Part shown: piece by piece, positions 23,762 to 35,505 of the stretch
How positions within the stretch are numbered: the first letter of the stretch is position 1
Layout: each line of letters starts with the position of its first letter
NCBI RefSeq assembly: GCF_000005505.3
Contig: NC_016131.3
Coordinates: 35,393,001 to 35,457,000 of the forward strand
Source: Brachypodium distachyon
Taxonomy: Eukaryota; Streptophyta; Magnoliopsida; Poales; Poaceae
Direction: 5' to 3'
DNA length: 64,000 nucleotides
The notes under the pieces: model-generated
What the model saw: only the letters and a program-made list of their open reading frames with translations
The model's database searches: none
Told to the model about the DNA's origin: nothing
Made by a program: the position numbers and the translations under genes

Positions 23762-24387
23762 GTGGAACCGTGGAACTCTCGAACCCTTTGACCGTCGGCG
23801 GGGGTCCTCCTTTTATAACCAAAGGGATACCACAGGTGCCACGGTGCATGCATTACAAGTGTCGATCAGGGAGACATGCCACTCCCCCTCGGTGAGCTGG
23901 TGGCATGCATGGACGCCACCTCCGCTGCTAGGAGTCTAAAACCCTAAAGGTAGGATTGGACAGCCACTGTTCACCTGATTTGGATGGGTAACGCCCTTCC
24001 TGTCGGCTGATTTAATGTGCCATGCGCTTTGCTCCTCGCCCTGGTGAGACTGCGCATCTGACGCGCGCCACGCGCCCGTGTGGCGCTGTTGCTCTGTCCG
24101 CTGGGCCCCACCCTTGCGGCGGGAGCCTGCGCCCGGGAACTCCTCCCGGCAAGTCGCTCCCCGGGAAGCGCCCAGGCCAAACACACCCGCGGGAACCGCC
24201 CTCCCGGGAAGCAGCTTCCCGGGAGGTGTTCAGGCGGGAATATTCCCCGAAGCCCTGCTAGCCCTTCCGGGCTGGTAGCTTGCCGGGCTGCTCGTGGCTG
24301 CTGCCCGAGACGAAATCCTCTCGAGAACTCGGAGCCGGGGCCCACGCGTCCCGCAACGGTGGTACCCCGGGTGCCACTGGTGCAACA
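23762..24387 (-). repeat. 5' LTR of Tat element A, truncated
   Basis: Corresponds to 14860-15402 of the 3' LTR, from GACCGTCGGCGGGGGTCC to the terminal GGTGCAACA. The part next to the internal region (U5 side), PBS and gag are lost at the junction with RT. Contains the TATA box (23809-23817, -) and a nearly perfect 25-bp palindrome at 24201-24225. Confidence 0.75.
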
Positions 24388-24389
24388 AC

Positions 24390-24442
24390 TGAGGATGCGC
24401 GGGCACCCCCTTTCTAGGTTCGGCAGTGGGCTACGGGGATCG
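24390..24442 (-). repeat. 53-bp stub of a second Tat LTR
   Basis: TGAGGATGCGCGGGCACC onward matches the beginning of the LTR at 14502-14554, in the same orientation, only two bases after the end of the preceding LTR. It breaks off at GGGATCGC, where element C LTR sequence begins. Confidence 0.7.
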
Positions 24443-26419
24443 CAACTAAGTACAAAGTACTCGCAAGAATTACGGGGAGAACTAATCTAATTATGCATCA
24501 AGTCTCAAAGGATGGATAAATATGATGGGGTTATGCAACACCAATATATCTGGAGAGACACACTAATGGCATCGTCTAAGTAGAGGATAAGAAGCGTCTA
24601 GTAAGTGAGGTGATTAACCTATTTACTAAACACCAAATAACACAATCCTGATATCACCCCTCAACACCCTGTGAGGAAGCAATCCAAAGGAAAATCACAC
24701 TTAAGCAGTTTTAAGCATATCCATGATTAAGCCTAATTACTACTCAAGTTTTTGAGATTAAGTTGGTTAAGTTCTCTATGATCAAGTAATGACCAACCAA
24801 GTCGTCCATAACCGCGGACACGGCTTTCCGAAAGATTATCCCTGCAGGGTGTGCCAATTTACCCGTACACGTTCGTCCAATCTTTATTGCCACTCGAGTA
24901 GGAACACACAAAGGCGTGTGTCGGCAGGATTGGACGACACGACGTTTCCAAGCCCCACAACTAATCTAGGGGACCACCCAACTGAGTCTAATCCGAAACG
25001 AGAGCCCGACCGAAGCGTCGTACGGACTCAAGAGTTGCGTGGACAACTGGTAGTGGGTCAGAGCCCGCAGGATAACCACTCAAGACTAGTCCCGCAATCC
25101 TATATGAACGCAAAGTCACCAACAAGTCTCCACGAATCTCTGTGTGCATGCAATGCAAATGCCAAATGAAACACCCGAACTATGTGGCCCTTGGAAGAGC
25201 TGAGGATCAAGTACTAAGTCGAGGGGGAACCCATATATTCTCCCACGAGCGGTTAGAACGAAGTTTCTTGTTGGTGGAGGGGCTTGCTGTCATCGATCGG
25301 CATGCGCAGGAGAAGTTCGACGGTCGCCGAACTTGGAGGAGACGACGGCGGTTCTGTGGCCTCAGGGAATGGCCGGACGAATCGTGGGGCTCACCACGTG
25401 CGCGCTGGCACGATGAGTCCAACGGAGGCAGCGGCTCGCCGAGGGGTCGATGGAGGAGGCGGGGCGTCGTGGAGCTAATGGCGGCGACGGGGAGCTGCAT
25501 GGCGGGGCCAGCTCGGGCAGCCTGGGCGCGGGGAGAGGGTGGCGACAGGATACCGGGAGCGAGGCGGAGCTTCCGGTGCCGGGTTTGTGCTGGGGAGGTC
25601 ACGAGGAGAGGATCGGCGGGCGGCGCTTTGTGCCGAAGACGAGGAAGACGATGCGGGGCTGATGGTGCAGGCACGGAAGAGGAAGAGGCGCAGCCGGGCG
25701 GCGCTCAGGGAAGCAAAGGGCGGAGCGGGAGCGGGGCGGCGCGCGAGGAGAGGCGGCGTCAGCGGTGAGCTTGCGCGGGAGGCAGCAGGCGCTCGCGGAG
25801 TGGCAGGCGCGGGGAGAGGAGGGCGCGCCGGGCGAACGTGGGCGACGGAGAGGTGTGCGCGAGGGAGAGAGAGCCTGGGGGCTTGGGCATGGGAGGAGCT
25901 CGCGGGAAGGAAGCTCGCGGACGGAGCCAGCGAGGTGGAGGCGCTCGGGGAAAGAAGGAAGAAGAAGGGGAGAAGAAGAGCTGGCGGCGGCGGAGGGAAA
26001 AAATGGGAGAAAGAAAAGAAAAAGAAGGGATTAGCTTTTATAGGCAAAGCAAAAGTTAGGGTTTGGCTTAATGGGCTTTTGGGCCAACAAGAGTCTCAAA
26101 CAAAAATACAGGTTTTGCAAATTTAATTTTTAGCAAATAAAAGTAAGAGACAAGAGGGAGGTCTAATTAAACCCGGATTTATTTTGTCAAACCAAATTAG
26201 GATTTTTATAAAATAATTTTAGGCTCTAGCAAACACAACAAATGACAAACACATGAACACACAAAAGAAGTGACATTTTGTGCAAGCGACATGTGAGATG
26301 ATGCTAATTACATGGCAAAACAATTATGATGACACGAGCATGACACGATGTGAAGATAATTAAATTACAAAACAGTCCAAAAGGGCTTAAAAGGAAAAGG
26401 TTGCTCTCGGGCTGTTACA
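24443..26419 (-). repeat. 3' LTR of element C, truncated
   Basis: Matches 30745-33339. It lacks the first 456 bp of the right LTR (cut at the Tat stub) and about 640 bp that the right LTR holds at about 31573-32215. It retains a 54-bp segment including the TATA box that the right LTR lacks. The GC-rich block 25300-25990 yields long overlapping ORFs on both strands, none with a domain. Confidence 0.85.
26035..26042 (-). promoter_or_regulatory. TATA box in element C left LTR
   Basis: TATAAAAG on the - strand, just upstream of the GC-rich leader. In the right LTR the homologous site is destroyed by a 54-bp deletion at about 33014. Confidence 0.6.
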
Positions 26420-26433
26420 ACTCTTCCCCACTC
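26420..26433 (-). other. Polypurine tract of element C
   Basis: GAGTGGGGAAGAGT on the - strand directly abuts the TGTAACAG start of the 3' LTR, the expected plus-strand primer site. Confidence 0.75.
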
Positions 26434-29400
26434 AAAGGAATCGCGTCCTGAGATTCCAAAAGAAGGAAGTGGAATACTCGGTCCAATGATGGTCTTCATG
26501 TTGCTATGCTTTGTCCTTGAAAAGGTTGACGGTCTTGTCGAAGAGCCACATTCGGCTTCACGAAGGATGTGAACCAAACGCTCCGGATAGGAAGGTCAAG
26601 GACTAGATATAGAAGCGAAGCAGAGCATAGGACACGTGAAAAACAACGTGCACCTTCGAGAGGTTGGAGGAAGGTTGAAGCAAACAAGAAACTTGAAAAG
26701 ACGAATGTATCGCGAAGTGAACTTGTCCTTGATACCTGAACGATGTGCGCCTCACAACAAAGTAACACGAAGAAAAGATTGACCACATGGTGCATACACC
26801 AAAACTAATGTCCTGGTCTTAGTGCAACCGGGTGAAAAGCGAGAGGAGTGCCATGAGCTTCTTTGAGAAACAATTCTCTTAGACCTTGATGAATAGGAAC
26901 AACGATGCATCCTTAAAGAACACAGTCCCTTTGTCATCAATCGTGAGACTCTTGGACTTGGAGTTGCCAGCGGTAATCTCATGAATGAGCTTATGGGCAA
27001 GGAGAAACAAAAAGTGGAGCATTCCGAATTTTGTCTTCCAACGTTGACATAACAATCAGGTCGGCAAGATAACCTTGTGGAATGAGTTCAAGGTTCAGTT
27101 TCACAAATTCCTCATGGAGAGCAGGTTGACAAACCTTAAACATGAGGTTGTTGCAAAAAGAATTGTGACTAAGGTGTCAGCCACAATGATAGCTTTTGCC
27201 CGAAGTGTGAAATTGTCAAAACAAAGTCTTCGATGTTCTCCATTCAGCGTCACGGTGTGAGGTTAAGATCATGTGGTGAAACATACTTGAGGCTTTGGTT
27301 CTCGAAAAAGATTTCGCAATGGTTGCCGAGCAAGTAATGTCACTAGACTTTGAGAGAAAGAAACAAGTGCAAGAATTCAAGATCATGAGTCGGATAGTTG
27401 TATGTTCATGAAAACGAAGTTGGCGAGACGCATACGCCACAACTTATTTATGATCTTTGAAGATAATGGCGCCTAGACCTTAGTGAGAAACATCTCAAAA
27501 GATCCAAAAATAGCTTGAAGAGTCTAAAGGAGCTAGAACTAGAGAAGGGTATCAGAGTTAGGTTACAATTCTGGGAAAACTGTGGGTTAGGAAGCTTATC
27601 TTTCAAGATATGGAAACTCATCGCACTGTGAGGTCCAAAGGAAACACTTATCCTTCGTGAAGATAATAGCGAAAGGAAGGCGACCTTGTAGAAGTTAGAA
27701 CTTCAGGAAGCCAGAATTTACCTAAAGTGTAAGCCACACATTGATCCATCGGTCCAACGTAACAAGAGCTAATAATAAGAGTGGTCGATATGCGGATCAA
27801 TCCATCTCGCACCCAAACTATCAGCTTTGTACATGAATAGGTGAATCGAGCAACTTAACTCTTGGAATTTACAAAGGTAGAGAGGTGGTGCAAAAAGATT
27901 GGATAGAACAGGAAATAGATCTTCAGCAAGATTCTTCTGATTGGAGTTGTCAAGGACATCGTTGAAGAGGACCACCAAGAATGTCGAGATATTCCCGAAA
28001 AGACAAAGTTGAAGAGACAACAGAAGGTTGATGAAGCATTGGTGAGCCAAAAGACATGAATGTGTACTCGTAAAGACCAAAACGAGTAATGAAAGGAAGT
28101 CTTTGGAATGTCCTTATTCGGATTTTGAGTTTATGGTAACCCATTCTCAAATCGAGTTTAGAAAAGACTTACGCACAAGACAACTGATCAAACGATCGTT
28201 AATGCACGGGAGAGGATACTTGTTCTTAATTGTACGCTGATTAAGAGGACGATAATCAATGCACATGCACTTGGTTTTTATTCCCCTTCTGCACAAACAG
28301 AGTGGATAATTCTAAGGATAAAAACTAAGTCGGAAGTAGCCTTTATGTTCGAAGTCTTCCAATTCTTTCTTGAGTTTAACAAGTTATTGGGAAACATCTT
28401 ACAAGGCCGATTAGAAAACCGGAGTTAATCCTGGTTCTAGTTTGATAACAAACTTGATTGCTTTGTTAGACGGAATGCCTAGCAAATCCTCAGGAACAAC
28501 ATCCGGAAAGGTTCAAATGCATGGAAGAGATTCAAGAGTTGGAAAAAGAGTGAGAAGGAAAGTCAAAGCAAAACAAATTCCGAATGGAGGTAATGCTTGG
28601 AAGTCTTCGTCTGAGCTCCGAGTGAGAACAAAAAGAAGCTTGGGAAAGAATCTAGATGCAATTCGTACACAGAAGAATGCTCTAGAGATTTGAAAGGTTT
28701 GTTTGCCAACTTTTGCATAATGCATGAGTGACAAAACAAGAAAGGAAAGCGACCATAAGTGACATTGCAAAAGATGCCAAGTTATAGTCTAATTCCAAGT
28801 TGTACCATTGATACAAAGTCGTAGACACAAGGTTGAAAAGAAATATCCAAGTTCATCAAAAGATAAAATTGATCCATAACATCAATGATGCATCACATAT
28901 CGCACGGGATAGTAGTACACTATTGCTATGGATACATGAATCCCAGTAACGAGGATCAAGCGTTATGGACACATTTGGAATTGCATGTGGTCTCATGAAA
29001 AAATGAACACCGTAAGGTGTTTACTTGCCATAGAAACACGAAAGATGATGGCTGTAGCTATGAGTATGGTGAGAAAACCACGCTCAGAGATAAAACCACC
29101 AACATCTCAAGCAACTTGTTGGAAACGAGAACTAGGGTTTCTCAGGGTAAAGCACATCCTTAAAGAAGAACCCATCATCTATAGTAGCCAACAATCAATG
29201 CAGAGCATTCTATTGTCGTTCACGGGTGTGACCAAGCTAGAAATGCAAATTTTGGTTGGTCAAACCTTCATCATGTGCAAACTTAGCTATGCTCTCAACA
29301 TAGATCAGATGATCCTTAGCCTCTTTGCACAGTCTAAAGTAAAGTCCCACTTCACGAATGTATCCCCTAGGAATGCATTTGAAAAGTGACTTCTCCATAC

Positions 29401-30271
29401 TGAGGTACTTCGTACGCAGCAGGGTAAGGCAGATGTGGTTTGGCATGCTGGATTGCAATCTCAAACGATATTATCCAATGCCACAAAAACATGAAGTGGT
29501 GTTGCGTCAGACGGCTCATCGTCTTAAGTGTAAACCACTACACGATACATCTCCTGGTTGAGATCAAGATAATCTTCGTACACAACGTACTAAGATTCCC
29601 AACAAAACCCGATGTAATCCAAGGCATCGCAAACTGTAGCTGGACGACAAAAGATCTTGACTCAACGGGCAAAGGAACAACATATGAACCGACCGACCTA
29701 GAAGAAGGCGATCCATGAAGTCGTTAAAAGGAAGGCCAAAGCCAAGGTAGAAAAGCAAATTCTATAACAAATATAGAATGCTAGGAAGAGGACGAAAATA
29801 ACAGATTGACGTACTCATTGCATTACGCGGCATGGCCAAAGGACTAGCATTGTTCTTGCAGCGAGTCAAATCGGACAACCTGACGAAGCCAATTGAAAGA
29901 ATGTGAAACCATCTGAAAGAAGGCGAGTCGGGGAGTCAACAACAAAAGAAGGACACGAGTGAAGAGAAGAAAAGCTTGGTCTGTAACACATATAGAAACA
30001 CCAGCTAGAACAGAAGTAGAAGGTCTTCATCTGTCTTGAAGCAAAAGAAGAGACGAGAAAGACACCACCTGAGGTACTGCCGAAAACCCACGAGACACTT
30101 AGTTGCAAAACTTAGGCGAGAGGGAACTTCTCCAAAAACAAGAAGTGTGGGTGGGTGGGAAAGAAGAAAAATAGAGCCTATTTTCATGTTTTCAAATAGT
30201 TTAGAGGAACAAAATAGATTTCTAGACACAACTTCGACCAAAAGTAGCCAGGGCATCCTAGAGTTTGTTTA
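26434..30271 (-). pseudogene. Decayed gag-pol of gypsy element C
   Basis: The - strand shows scattered gypsy blocks in broken frames: RT around 28110-28250 (KNKYPLPRIN-like, then MGYHKLKIR, RFGLYEYTFMSFG), RT palm near 27960-28010, RNase H around 27390-27440 (MAYASRQLRFHEH), and an integrase zinc-region remnant around 26840-26910 (VVPIHQGLRELFLKEAHG, then AFHP). The integrase core is missing before the polypurine tract. The gag end (about 28900-30270) has no clear zinc knuckle. Frameshifts and stops are frequent, so the element is old. Confidence 0.7.
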
Positions 30272-30283
30272 GCTCTGATATCA
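30272..30283 (-). other. Primer binding site (tRNA-Met type) of element C
   Basis: TGATATCAGAGC on the - strand, one base different from the common TGGTATCAGAGC, three bases inside the LTR end at 30287. Confidence 0.8.
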
Positions 30284-30286
30284 AGT

Positions 30287-33200
30287 TGTAAGACCCCGGG
30301 ACCGGAATCATGCAATTTAGCCCCAAATTGCTAACATTTGCATAATTCAAGCCTCAGGTTCTTAACCTATGATAAACACTTCAATACATATATGCATTAA
30401 TGTGCTCATCGTAGGATTTTGCAACATGAATATCATTACCAAAAGTCTACAGAAGAGAGTAATTACAAAGCTCATACAAGGAGCAGAATAACAATTTTAT
30501 TACAAAGAGAGGACACATGTCCCAACATTACATCATTACATCAGCGGAAGTCGAATTATGCCCGAGTACAGACAAGAATATAGCATGACCTGAAGAGGCT
30601 GGAAGCTGCAAGGAAACCCGCCACGAGTCTCAGAACCCTGATCTGGATCTCCTGGCTAAACATCGAATCCAACGTCGTGCTCCACAAAGAAACTAGCGGC
30701 TCACCTGCTCTGCTGGAACCTTTGAAGAAAATAACGTTGCAAAGCAACTGAGTACAAAGTACTCGCAAGACTTACGAGGAGAACTAATCTAATTATGCAT
30801 CAAGTCTCAAAGGATGGATAAATATGGTGGGGTTATGCAGCAGCAATATATCTGGAGAGACACACTAATTGCATCGTCTAAGTAGAGGATAAGAAGCGTC
30901 TACTAAGTGAGATGATTAACCTATTTACTAAACACCAAACAACACAATTCTCTTATCACCCCCTCAACACCCTGTGAGGAAGCAATCCAAAGGAAAGTCA
31001 CACTTAAGCAGTTTTAAGCATATCCATGATTAGGCCTAATTACTACTCAAGTTTTTGAGATTAAGTTGGTTAAGTTCTCTATGATCAAGTAATGACCAAC
31101 CAAGTCGTCCATAACCGCGGACACGGCTTTCCGAAAGATTATCCCTGCAGGGTGTGCCAATTTACCCGTACACGTTCGTCCAACCCTTATTGCCACTCGA
31201 GTAGGAACACACAAAGGCGTGTGTCGGTAGGATTGGACGACACGATGTTTCCAAGCCCCACAACTAATCTAGGGGACCACCCAACTGAGTCTAATCCGAA
31301 ACGAGAGCCCGGCCGAAGCGTCGTACGGACTCAAGAGTTGCGTGGACAACTGGTAGTGGTTTAGAGCCCGCAGGATAACCACTCCAGACTAGTGCCGCAA
31401 TCCTATATGAATGCAAAGTCACCAACAAATCTCCACGAATCTCTGTGTGCATGCAATGCAAATGCCAAATGGAACGCCCGAACTATGTGGCCCTGGAAGA
31501 GCTGAGGATCAAGTACTAAGTCAAGGTGGAACCCATATATTCTCCCACGAGCGGTTAGCGCGAAGTTTCTTGGGTCGGCGAAAACGAGAACTCAGTCCTT
31601 AGGTCGGCGCAAATAGAACAAATCACCAATGCGTTAGAGCACGGCCTCCCATCGTTGCCTTGTTACAGTTTAATAACATATCACAATTTTAAGAATGTAA
31701 TTAAAACATAAAGTAGCATGTGAATGTAGCAATTGTGAAACCCCAGATATAAGGACACTAGACTTACAAGTAAGCATGACATCTAATGACCAAGAACTAG
31801 GGTAACAAGCAAACATGTGTGACATGGTATTAGGACAAGTAACAAGACATAGGGCATACATGGCATCTCATACAAATAATGAATATCATCGGTCGCAACC
31901 TACGGGTCTACGCCGAAGAACGGTGGCTTCACAGGACGGTCGCACGTTATACCTTGAACTCGTTGCGACGTCGCACTGTAGACGAAGTAGCCGACGTAGA
32001 CGAGGTAGTCGTACACGTAGTCGTCGTACTCGAGTAGGCGATGTAGTCGTTCATTTGTCATGGTCGTAGCCGTTCATGGCTCTGGCTCCGAGGTTCTTCG
32101 GTCTTCACGCGCTCACACGGACTTGGGCAGCGACACGGCACACGCGGAGCAGAAGCACAGTAGCAAAAACAGCAAGCACCGGTGGCAACAGCAGCAACAA
32201 GACAGCAGCAGGCGGGGGGAGGGGCTTGCTTTCATCGATCGGCACGCGCAGGAGAAGTGGTCCGGCGAGGAAGAGCGCGACGGCGAAGTTCGACGGTCGC
32301 CGAACTTGGAGGAGACAACGGCGGTTCTGTGGCCTCAGGGAATGGCCGGACGAATCGTGGGGCTCACCACGTGCGCGCCGGCACGGTGAGTCCAACGGAG
32401 GCAGCGGCTCACCGAGGGGTCGATGGAGGAAGCGGGGCGTCGTGGAGCTCGTGGCGGTGACGGGGAGCTGCGTGGCGGGGCCAGCTCGGGCAGCCTGGGC
32501 GCGGGGAGAGGGTGGCGACGGGATACCGGGAGCGAGGCGGAGCTTCCGGTGCCGGGTTTGTGCTGGGGAGGTCACGGGGAGAGGATCGGCGGGCGGCGCT
32601 TTGTGCCGAAGACGAGGAAGACGATGCGGGGCTGATGGTGCGGGTACAGAAGAGGAAGAGGCGCAGCCGGGCGGCGCTCGGGGAAGCAAAGGGCGGAGCG
32701 GGAGCGGGGCGGCGCGTGAGGAGAGGCGGCGTCGGCGATGAGCTTGCGCGGGAGGCAGCAGGCGCTCGGGGAGTGGCAGGCACGGGGAGAGGAGGGCGCG
32801 CGGGGCGGACGCGGGCGACAGGGAGGCGCACGCGAGGTAGAGAGAGCCAGGGGGCTGGGCCATGGGAGGAGCTCACGGGAAGGATGCTCGCGGGCAGAGC
32901 CAGCGAGGTGGAGGCGCTCGGGGAAAGAAGGAAGAAGAAGGGGAGAAGAAGAGCTGGCGGCGGCGGAGGGAAAAAATGGGAGAAAGAAAAGAAAAAGAAG
33001 GGATTAGCTTTTACTCAAACAAAAATACAGGTTTTGCAAATTTAGTTTTTAGCAAATAAAAATAAGAGACAAGAGGGAGGTCTAATTAAACCCGGATTTA
33101 TTTTGTCAAACCAAATTAGGATTTTTATAAAATAATTTTAGGCTCTAGCAAACACAACAAATGACAAACACATGAGCACACAAAAGAAGTGACATTTTGT

Positions 33201-33339
33201 CCAAGCGACATGTGAGATGATGCTAATGACATGGCAAAACAATTATGATGACATGAGCATGACACGATGTGAAGATAATTAAATTACAAAACAGTCCAAA
33301 AGGGGTTAAAAGGAAAAGGGTTGGTCTCGAGCTGTTACA
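30287..33339 (-). repeat. 5' LTR of element C, full length
   Basis: 3,053 bp from TGTAAGACCCCGGG (30287) to GAGCTGTTACA (33339). Contains an additional segment at about 31573-32215 absent from the left copy and a 54-bp deletion at about 33014 that removes the TATA box. The GC-rich block 32210-32990 has overlapping ORFs without domains. Confidence 0.85.
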
Positions 33340-34439
33340 GGATACCAATCTTCAAGGCCAAAGATCCATAAATAGATATAAAATGTGTATTATCCTGGGT
33401 CATACTTGGTGTTTTAGCATATTCTTGGAAATATGTAGGTGTGGTAGTGTGTTTGAATGTTCTTGTAGTGTAATTGTGTAAAGGAGAAATAGAAGATGGT
33501 CACATGGTTCAAATTTTTTTTTTGTGGTTGGAGGATACCAATCTTCAAGGCCAAAGATCCTAAGATAGCCATGTCGAGCAGGACCAAGCCTAGGGCAAAG
33601 TTGGTAGAGCGACCTCCCTGCCCCCCACCCCCACCCAAAGTCCAGGGGGCCATGCCAGTGTGTATGATGGCATTATATTGTAGCTCTCAGGGCTGAGGGT
33701 AATAACTACAAATCACAACGGGCAGCTTCGCAAGCAAATGACCCCACCAAGCCTAGGCCTATTATTTAGCTAAAGCTCCATCGTGAAAAAGGGGACGTTG
33801 CTACAGAACAGTTGCTTGTTTGCACCCCTTCGGTCCATTTCCCGTCAGAGATCGCTCGACCCCAAACACATGTGCAACTGCATAATTGCTGTCATTGAGG
33901 AAACGTACTTTAGAGACCTGCAAATCGATTTCAACGCGGGTCTGCTCTCTTGGTTCTTTTTTTGAAAGATAGTTCATTGTCCTATCATATTTTCCTCTCA
34001 TTTAGCATAGTTGTCAGACAAAGCTAGAGATTTTGATTTTAAGATTTCTGATGGCATCCTCATGTTCAATTTGTAAAAGTTAGTCCTTTAGTGTTTTTTT
34101 GTTGCTAAATATTTGCTCATTAACTCTTGATAGGGTAAATGAGTTTACTATGTGGCAGCCGTATGGTCGTTAGCTTAGCTACCGCACGCATCACCCCAAC
34201 TAGCTACCGCGTACCGCCCGAGTTAGTTACAGCACGCACCACCCCATCATCCCTCGGTGTTTCTCTTTTGTGTTAGAGCATGCACGGTGCATGCATGCAG
34301 AAAAGACGAAAATGATGAGGTCAGCAAATATTCGTTATATTTCAAAAATTCAAAATGCTTTATCTCTCTAATGGCACACCCGATTTGTAATTCGTTTTCA
34401 CCTTTGGATTCATCAGGACATGTATAAAAAGGAGTATAT
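33340..34439. other. Intergenic stretch with a 28-bp direct repeat
   Basis: GGATACCAATCTTCAAGGCC and the following eight bases occur identically at 33340-33367 and 33533-33560. No gene recognised. An imperfect GCTACCGC/CACCCC repeat lies near 34176-34250. Confidence 0.5.
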
Positions 34440-35100
34440 GAAATTTGAGATGAAGACAGGTGGATCTTTGGATGAATTCTTTGCATGTTTAATAAGATTC
34501 TCAACAACTTACATGCATTAGGTGTTACCTATACTGATGCTGAGGCTTTTTGGCAATTTTTGAGTGCTTTAGATATGTTCATATGGGAGATGAAAGTTAC
34601 ATCTATTAGAGAATCTACAGTCATGAGCACACTTACACTTGATATCTTATACTAAAAACTGAAAACTCATGAATTAGATATTCTTGTTTGGAGAACCGGT
34701 TCCAAATCAATTGCACTTGTTTCTAACTCTAGCCGCTCAAATGATGGTACTTCTTCATATTGCTATGCTCTATCTTAATTGTCTCAACTAACTGATGAAT
34801 AGCCAGAGCAATGCCCAGAAGAAGAGTTGGCACTCCTCACCTCTCGTTTTACACGTGCCCTGCAAAATGTTCGTTCAAGGAAGAGAGGTGGGAACAATGC
34901 TCCAATGTGTTTTGAATGCGGTGATCCCAATCACTTCCACTAAAATTGTCCCAAATTCTTATCCAAGATGGCGAAAGAAGAGAATGGGGAGGACAAGAAG
35001 AAGAAGCGCCCCTTCAACATCAAGAATGAAAAGAGGGGCGACTTTGCTCAAGCGGTGGCTCACAGTCTTTTCTTCATATTGCTGTCACCGTCGTAGTCAT
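34440..35100 (+). pseudogene. Retrotransposon gag remnant (zinc knuckle)
   Basis: In broken + frames, a basic segment RFTRALQNVRSRKRGG is followed by CFECGDPNHFH, a stop, and NCPKF (about 34910-34965). This is a CX2CX4HX4C knuckle with a TAA inside, followed by a Lys-rich run. Upstream (34440-34700) resembles a copia-type gag (UBN2-like) with stops. No pol follows on this strand; it abuts element D. Confidence 0.6.
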
Positions 35101-35180
35101 CGCAGGAGGTAGTACTCTTGTTGATAGCCATAAGACACATCCCATTAATGTCGCGCTTGCCTTTGGATGCATCATCTTCA

Positions 35181-35505
35181 TCAGACTCCTCGAGACACAG
35201 CTATGGATAACAGCAACCTAATAGTGGTAGGCTTAACAACAGGACTGAAAGTATCTTCGTAGTCATAGCCATACCATTGCTTGAAACCTTTCGCGACTAG
35301 CCGTGCTTTGTAACGCTCAATAGACCCATCTGCTTTGCGCTTGGTCTTGAACACCCACTTGCAATCAATCACATTCACCCCCGGTCGATGCGGAACGAGA
35401 CGCCAAGTTTGGTTCAGCATGAGAGCTCCATACTCATCTTTCATGGCATCGTGCCAATGTGGGGCAGCTAGAGCTTCAGCGACAGAAGTCGATTCGCTTG
35501 AAAAG
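35181..35505 (-). pseudogene. Copia element D reverse transcriptase, N-terminal fragment
   Basis: Frame 35444-35181 encodes the start of the copia RT domain (RVT_2): [59 protein letters not shown]. It ends before the catalytic YVDD region. Confidence 0.85.

Larger units (their letters stand above)
14502..24387 (-). mobile_element. Tat-lineage Ty3/gypsy element A (internally deleted)
   Basis: Order in element orientation (right to left): partial 5' LTR (23762-24387), RT, RNase H, second RNase H, integrase (23745-20713), tandem repeats, antisense ORF on the + strand (15809-18856), polypurine-like stretch, complete 3' LTR (14502-15402). A second RNase H and an extra antisense ORF between pol and the 3' LTR are known marks of the Tat clade. 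Gag, protease and the N-terminal part of RT are missing: the RT reading frame runs straight into LTR sequence near 23745-23762. No 5-bp target duplication matches at the two ends. Confidence 0.85.
24443..33339 (-). mobile_element. Ty3/gypsy element C with about 3-kb LTRs, decayed
   Basis: Two direct repeats (24443-26419 and 30287-33339) flank a 3.85-kb internal region. On the - strand the right LTR (5') ends next to a tRNA-Met type PBS (30272-30283) and the left LTR (3') follows a polypurine tract (26420-26433). LTR ends are TGTAA...TTACA. Internal remnants of RT, RNase H and integrase on the - strand match the chromovirus type (Tekay/Del-like is my guess from LTR length and PBS). Confidence 0.85.

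Noticed and set aside
25475..26047. 190-codon Pro/Ser/Ala-rich minus ORF and its counterpart at 32105-32863
   Set aside because: Lies within the GC-rich leader of element C LTRs; the two LTR copies do not preserve one frame, and no family is recognisable.
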